Below are positions 61,829 to 64,000 of a DNA stretch of 64,000 bases, one piece after another; positions within the stretch are counted from its first letter, which is position 1, and each line of letters opens with the position of its first letter. The stretch is taken from assembly GCA_029948255.1 (NCBI GenBank), contig JALIZF010001339.1:181219-245218 (forward strand), in the 5' to 3' direction. The translations under genes were made by a program, and so were the position numbers. Source of the stretch: Telmatactis stephensoni. Its lineage: Eukaryota; Cnidaria; Anthozoa; Actiniaria; Isophelliidae. The notes below the pieces were generated by a model. The model was not told the origin of the DNA. It did no database searches and was given only the letters and a program-made list of their open reading frames with translations.

Positions 61829-62756
61829 AGTATTTATATGCGCGGAGTCAAAAGTTTGAATCCGAATTCCTGGTTTTCATATGACGTCATTTTCAATCTC
61901 CATTGGAATTTCCATCAGCTGAAAGACAAGTTTTCAATAGAATATTCTCTGGTTGAGAGCACATGGTGGTCAAACACTGACCACCATTTGAAGCAGATAA
62001 TGAGATTCAACAGCTGTTTGAAACCGAGCAATTGAGGGGTGACATATATACCTGTTTCAAAAAACACTAATAAATGTCTTATTAAAAACATGCTCAAAAT
62101 CCGTTGACGTTGGTCAATCTGAATCTGAGACAAAACAAATAGATTGCTTTGTGTTCAGGTCTTCTTCCGTCAATTGTCAGTGACGTAAGCTCACGCCATG
62201 CGAATGGATCAGGAATTCGTAATATTTAAAAAATTCGGCGCGGTCGTAATGCTGTTCAGTCCTATTAAAAATGAATTTGAAATGAACCTGATAGAAATAT
62301 CCAAAATTTTACTTCACTGTTGTTTGTGATTCGAGAGCGCGTTCGAAGCCAGATCTCATTACTTGTTCCTTTCTTTCCGTGTTCCTTTAGGAACTTTTTG
62401 GGGAATTTCCTGGGGAATTTTACGTGAAAGTAAAAGAATGAGAAGTGAAGTGAAAGAATGAGCATTCTGATTTTGTAAATTATGCCTTTTTAAAGTACGA
62501 GCGTCGACTACTAGCTCGCGCCTAAACTGATAACCAAACGAATTTTTTATTTGTATGGTTTTAATAGCTATATGAGCAAAAGAAAAAATAATCGAAAAAA
62601 AATTCAAAGAATGTGACAAGTATTCGAGTTGACAAGTTTATTCGAAATCGCTCATGAAATATCTAGATCGCTTCCTATTTATTTCAAAAAAAACATTTTA
62701 TTTCATAAATTCTTAGAGATAATTAACCGAGCGCGATGTCTGTACTAGAAAATATA

Positions 62757-63046
62757 TACACCTATTTCAAAAAAGGTTGTCGTATGAGAGCTCTCAAGCC
62801 AACGCGACTAGACCGAAAAGCAGTATGGGTAGTAGCAAAACTTCACTTTCTTTTCCGCTTTGGTATTGACTTTAGCATCACTAGTTCACTAAGTGAAGTT
62901 CTTTAGTGTATAAGGTCAGAGCAAGCTGAATTTGAGTAATCGTGTAGGATCTTTGTGGTTTGATAACTTTAGTGATTTCTTCCCATACTCCCTTTCGGGT
63001 GAGTCGCGTTGGCTTCATACCGACAACGTTTATTGAAACAGGTGTG
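62757..63046. mobile_element. MITE, CCTATTTCAAAAAAGGTTGTC family, copy 4
   Basis: TACACCTATTTCAAAAAAGG and AACGTTTATTGAAACAGGTG are inverted. GCCAACGCGACTAGACCG / GAGTCGCGTTGGC continue the arms. The internal block CGACTAGACCGA...GTATGGGTAG also occurs at 18029-18060. Confidence 0.65.
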
Positions 63047-63754
63047 TCAGACCGAGGTCTTGATCGACAATACGGACAAAGCGCAGCGATGTCCGTACAA
63101 AAAAGACCGATGTCTGATATTTACCCGTACAGACCGAGCAAGAGGGGTTAATTATTTTCATTATTTATTTCATTTATCTATGCATGTTTCAGTTCGGTTT
63201 TGGCGGGGATTCACGCGCGCGGCTCCCATTTTTCGCCTCAAATTGAAAGCGATTTGAAAGCCAGAGTCGGTGTAGATTATATTTGAGCTAATTTATATTG
63301 CACTTAAGCTGTTTTTCTCTGGAAACTGGATTTTCTGCGTTCATAATTTCTTGGATTACAGAGAAAACGTGTTGATGTTTTTCGAGATATTCAACTACCA
63401 GCAAGTGAAGAAGCCATAAGTCCTTCCCGACGAAAGAGAAAGCTCTATCGTACGAATTGAATAACACCGGCATCTGTCATTGCTAACTATATAAGTTGTT
63501 TCCAAACAACTTTGTTACGAAAAAGCTGAGCAGGCTGTTGGGGACCTGGAAATTATCTCGGCTTTTTTATGACAGTGGACATGCTGTGGACTAAACAGAC
63601 TGAGATAATGTTTCAGGGATTCAGTTGTCATGCAGTTGTCTTCTTATATCTGATTGGAAAAGTGTTTCGACTCAACTGGACTCAAAACTCGGTAAGTGTG
63701 CATTTTGTACCACGTTCAGAGCACCTATTATATCAAGAAATCTGTGCTGTTTTC

Positions 63755-63832
63755 GGGCTTCCTGTGGTAAACAATCCGAGGGTCCCTGTTTCTACACGGG
63801 TCCAGTCCTTTTTCAAAATCAAGATGGCTGAC
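63755..63832 (+). promoter_or_regulatory. Candidate promoter at right edge (ETS-like + YY1-like)
   Basis: GGGCTTCCTGTGG at 63755-63767 is followed by AAGATGGCTGAC at 63821-63832. The same motif pair flanks the GNL3/EXD2 promoter. It may mark the start of a rightward gene outside the window. The ATG in AAGATGGCTGACTTGG opens only a short frame here. Confidence 0.35.
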
Positions 63833-64000
63833 TTGGTTAGCATGTTTTCACTCGAATGGCTGTAAATTTGGATAGAATTTTCGAAGAAAGTCGCTTTTTT
63901 CGTGATGAAAATTTATTCCAACTTCCAATATGGTAAGTACAAATTTCCTTATATGGAAGAAGGAGCTCGTGCGAAAACACAACATTTTTATAAGACATTT

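Larger units (their letters stand above)
61515..64000. other. Region downstream of COG5
   Basis: No supported gene. It holds the probable COG5 3'UTR, a solo CCTGTTTCAAAAAACA MITE end at about 62052, a MITE at 62757-63046 and a promoter-like patch at 63755-63832. Confidence 0.5.

Noticed and set aside
63569..63865. 98-codon ORF at the right edge
   Set aside because: No domain, and it crosses the promoter-like patch; probably chance.

Overview
This is a eukaryotic, metazoan nuclear window, AT-rich and dense in introns. It contains conserved animal genes with GT-AG introns and unusually many inverted-repeat transposons. The protein sequences and the repeat types (a LINE 3' end, tRNA-headed SINEs, TTAA-flanked elements) suggest a marine invertebrate, most likely an anthozoan cnidarian such as a coral. 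That placement is an inference and was not tested by search. Nothing looks bacterial, and there is no operon or CRISPR array.

Five protein-coding genes could be assembled exon by exon with consistent reading phase. (1) GNL3/nucleostemin-family GTPase, minus strand, 437-6494: 11 exons encoding the N-terminal 267 residues; the rest lies beyond the left edge. (2) EXD2, a DEDDy 3'-5' exonuclease, plus strand, 10291-15267, 4 exons, 631 aa. (3) BDH2/DHRS6, a short-chain dehydrogenase, minus strand, 19116-21614, 2 exons, 252 aa. (4) COG5, a Golgi tethering subunit, plus strand, 21698-61514, 25 exons, 787 aa, covering about 40 kb. (5) A two-pore-domain potassium channel (KCNK family), minus strand, 32181-38707, at least 3 exons, about 511 aa, nested antisense inside COG5 intron 15.

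Layout: GNL3 and EXD2 are head to head. Their shared promoter appears to be split by a 3.44 kb terminal-inverted-repeat element (6760-10203). EXD2 and BDH2 converge across a 3.8 kb repeat-filled gap. BDH2 and COG5 are head to head with only 83 bp between start codons, so they almost certainly share a bidirectional promoter. COG5 fills the rest of the window; introns 15 (11.3 kb), 17 (10.9 kb) and 18 (5.7 kb) are full of mobile elements. A promoter-like patch at the right edge may start another gene.

The genes are housekeeping (ribosome biogenesis, genome or mitochondrial maintenance, ketone/siderophore metabolism, Golgi traffic) plus one ion channel. They do not form an evident pathway. The most unusual content is the repeats: two giant near-perfect palindromes (1.78 and 1.66 kb) that share TTAAGGTGGC ends, one nested in a smaller element; a TIR element built of 64-bp satellite units; a TIR element carrying a frameshifted SAP-like ORF; and more than a dozen short hairpin elements in several families. 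I found no convincing new multi-gene biological system.
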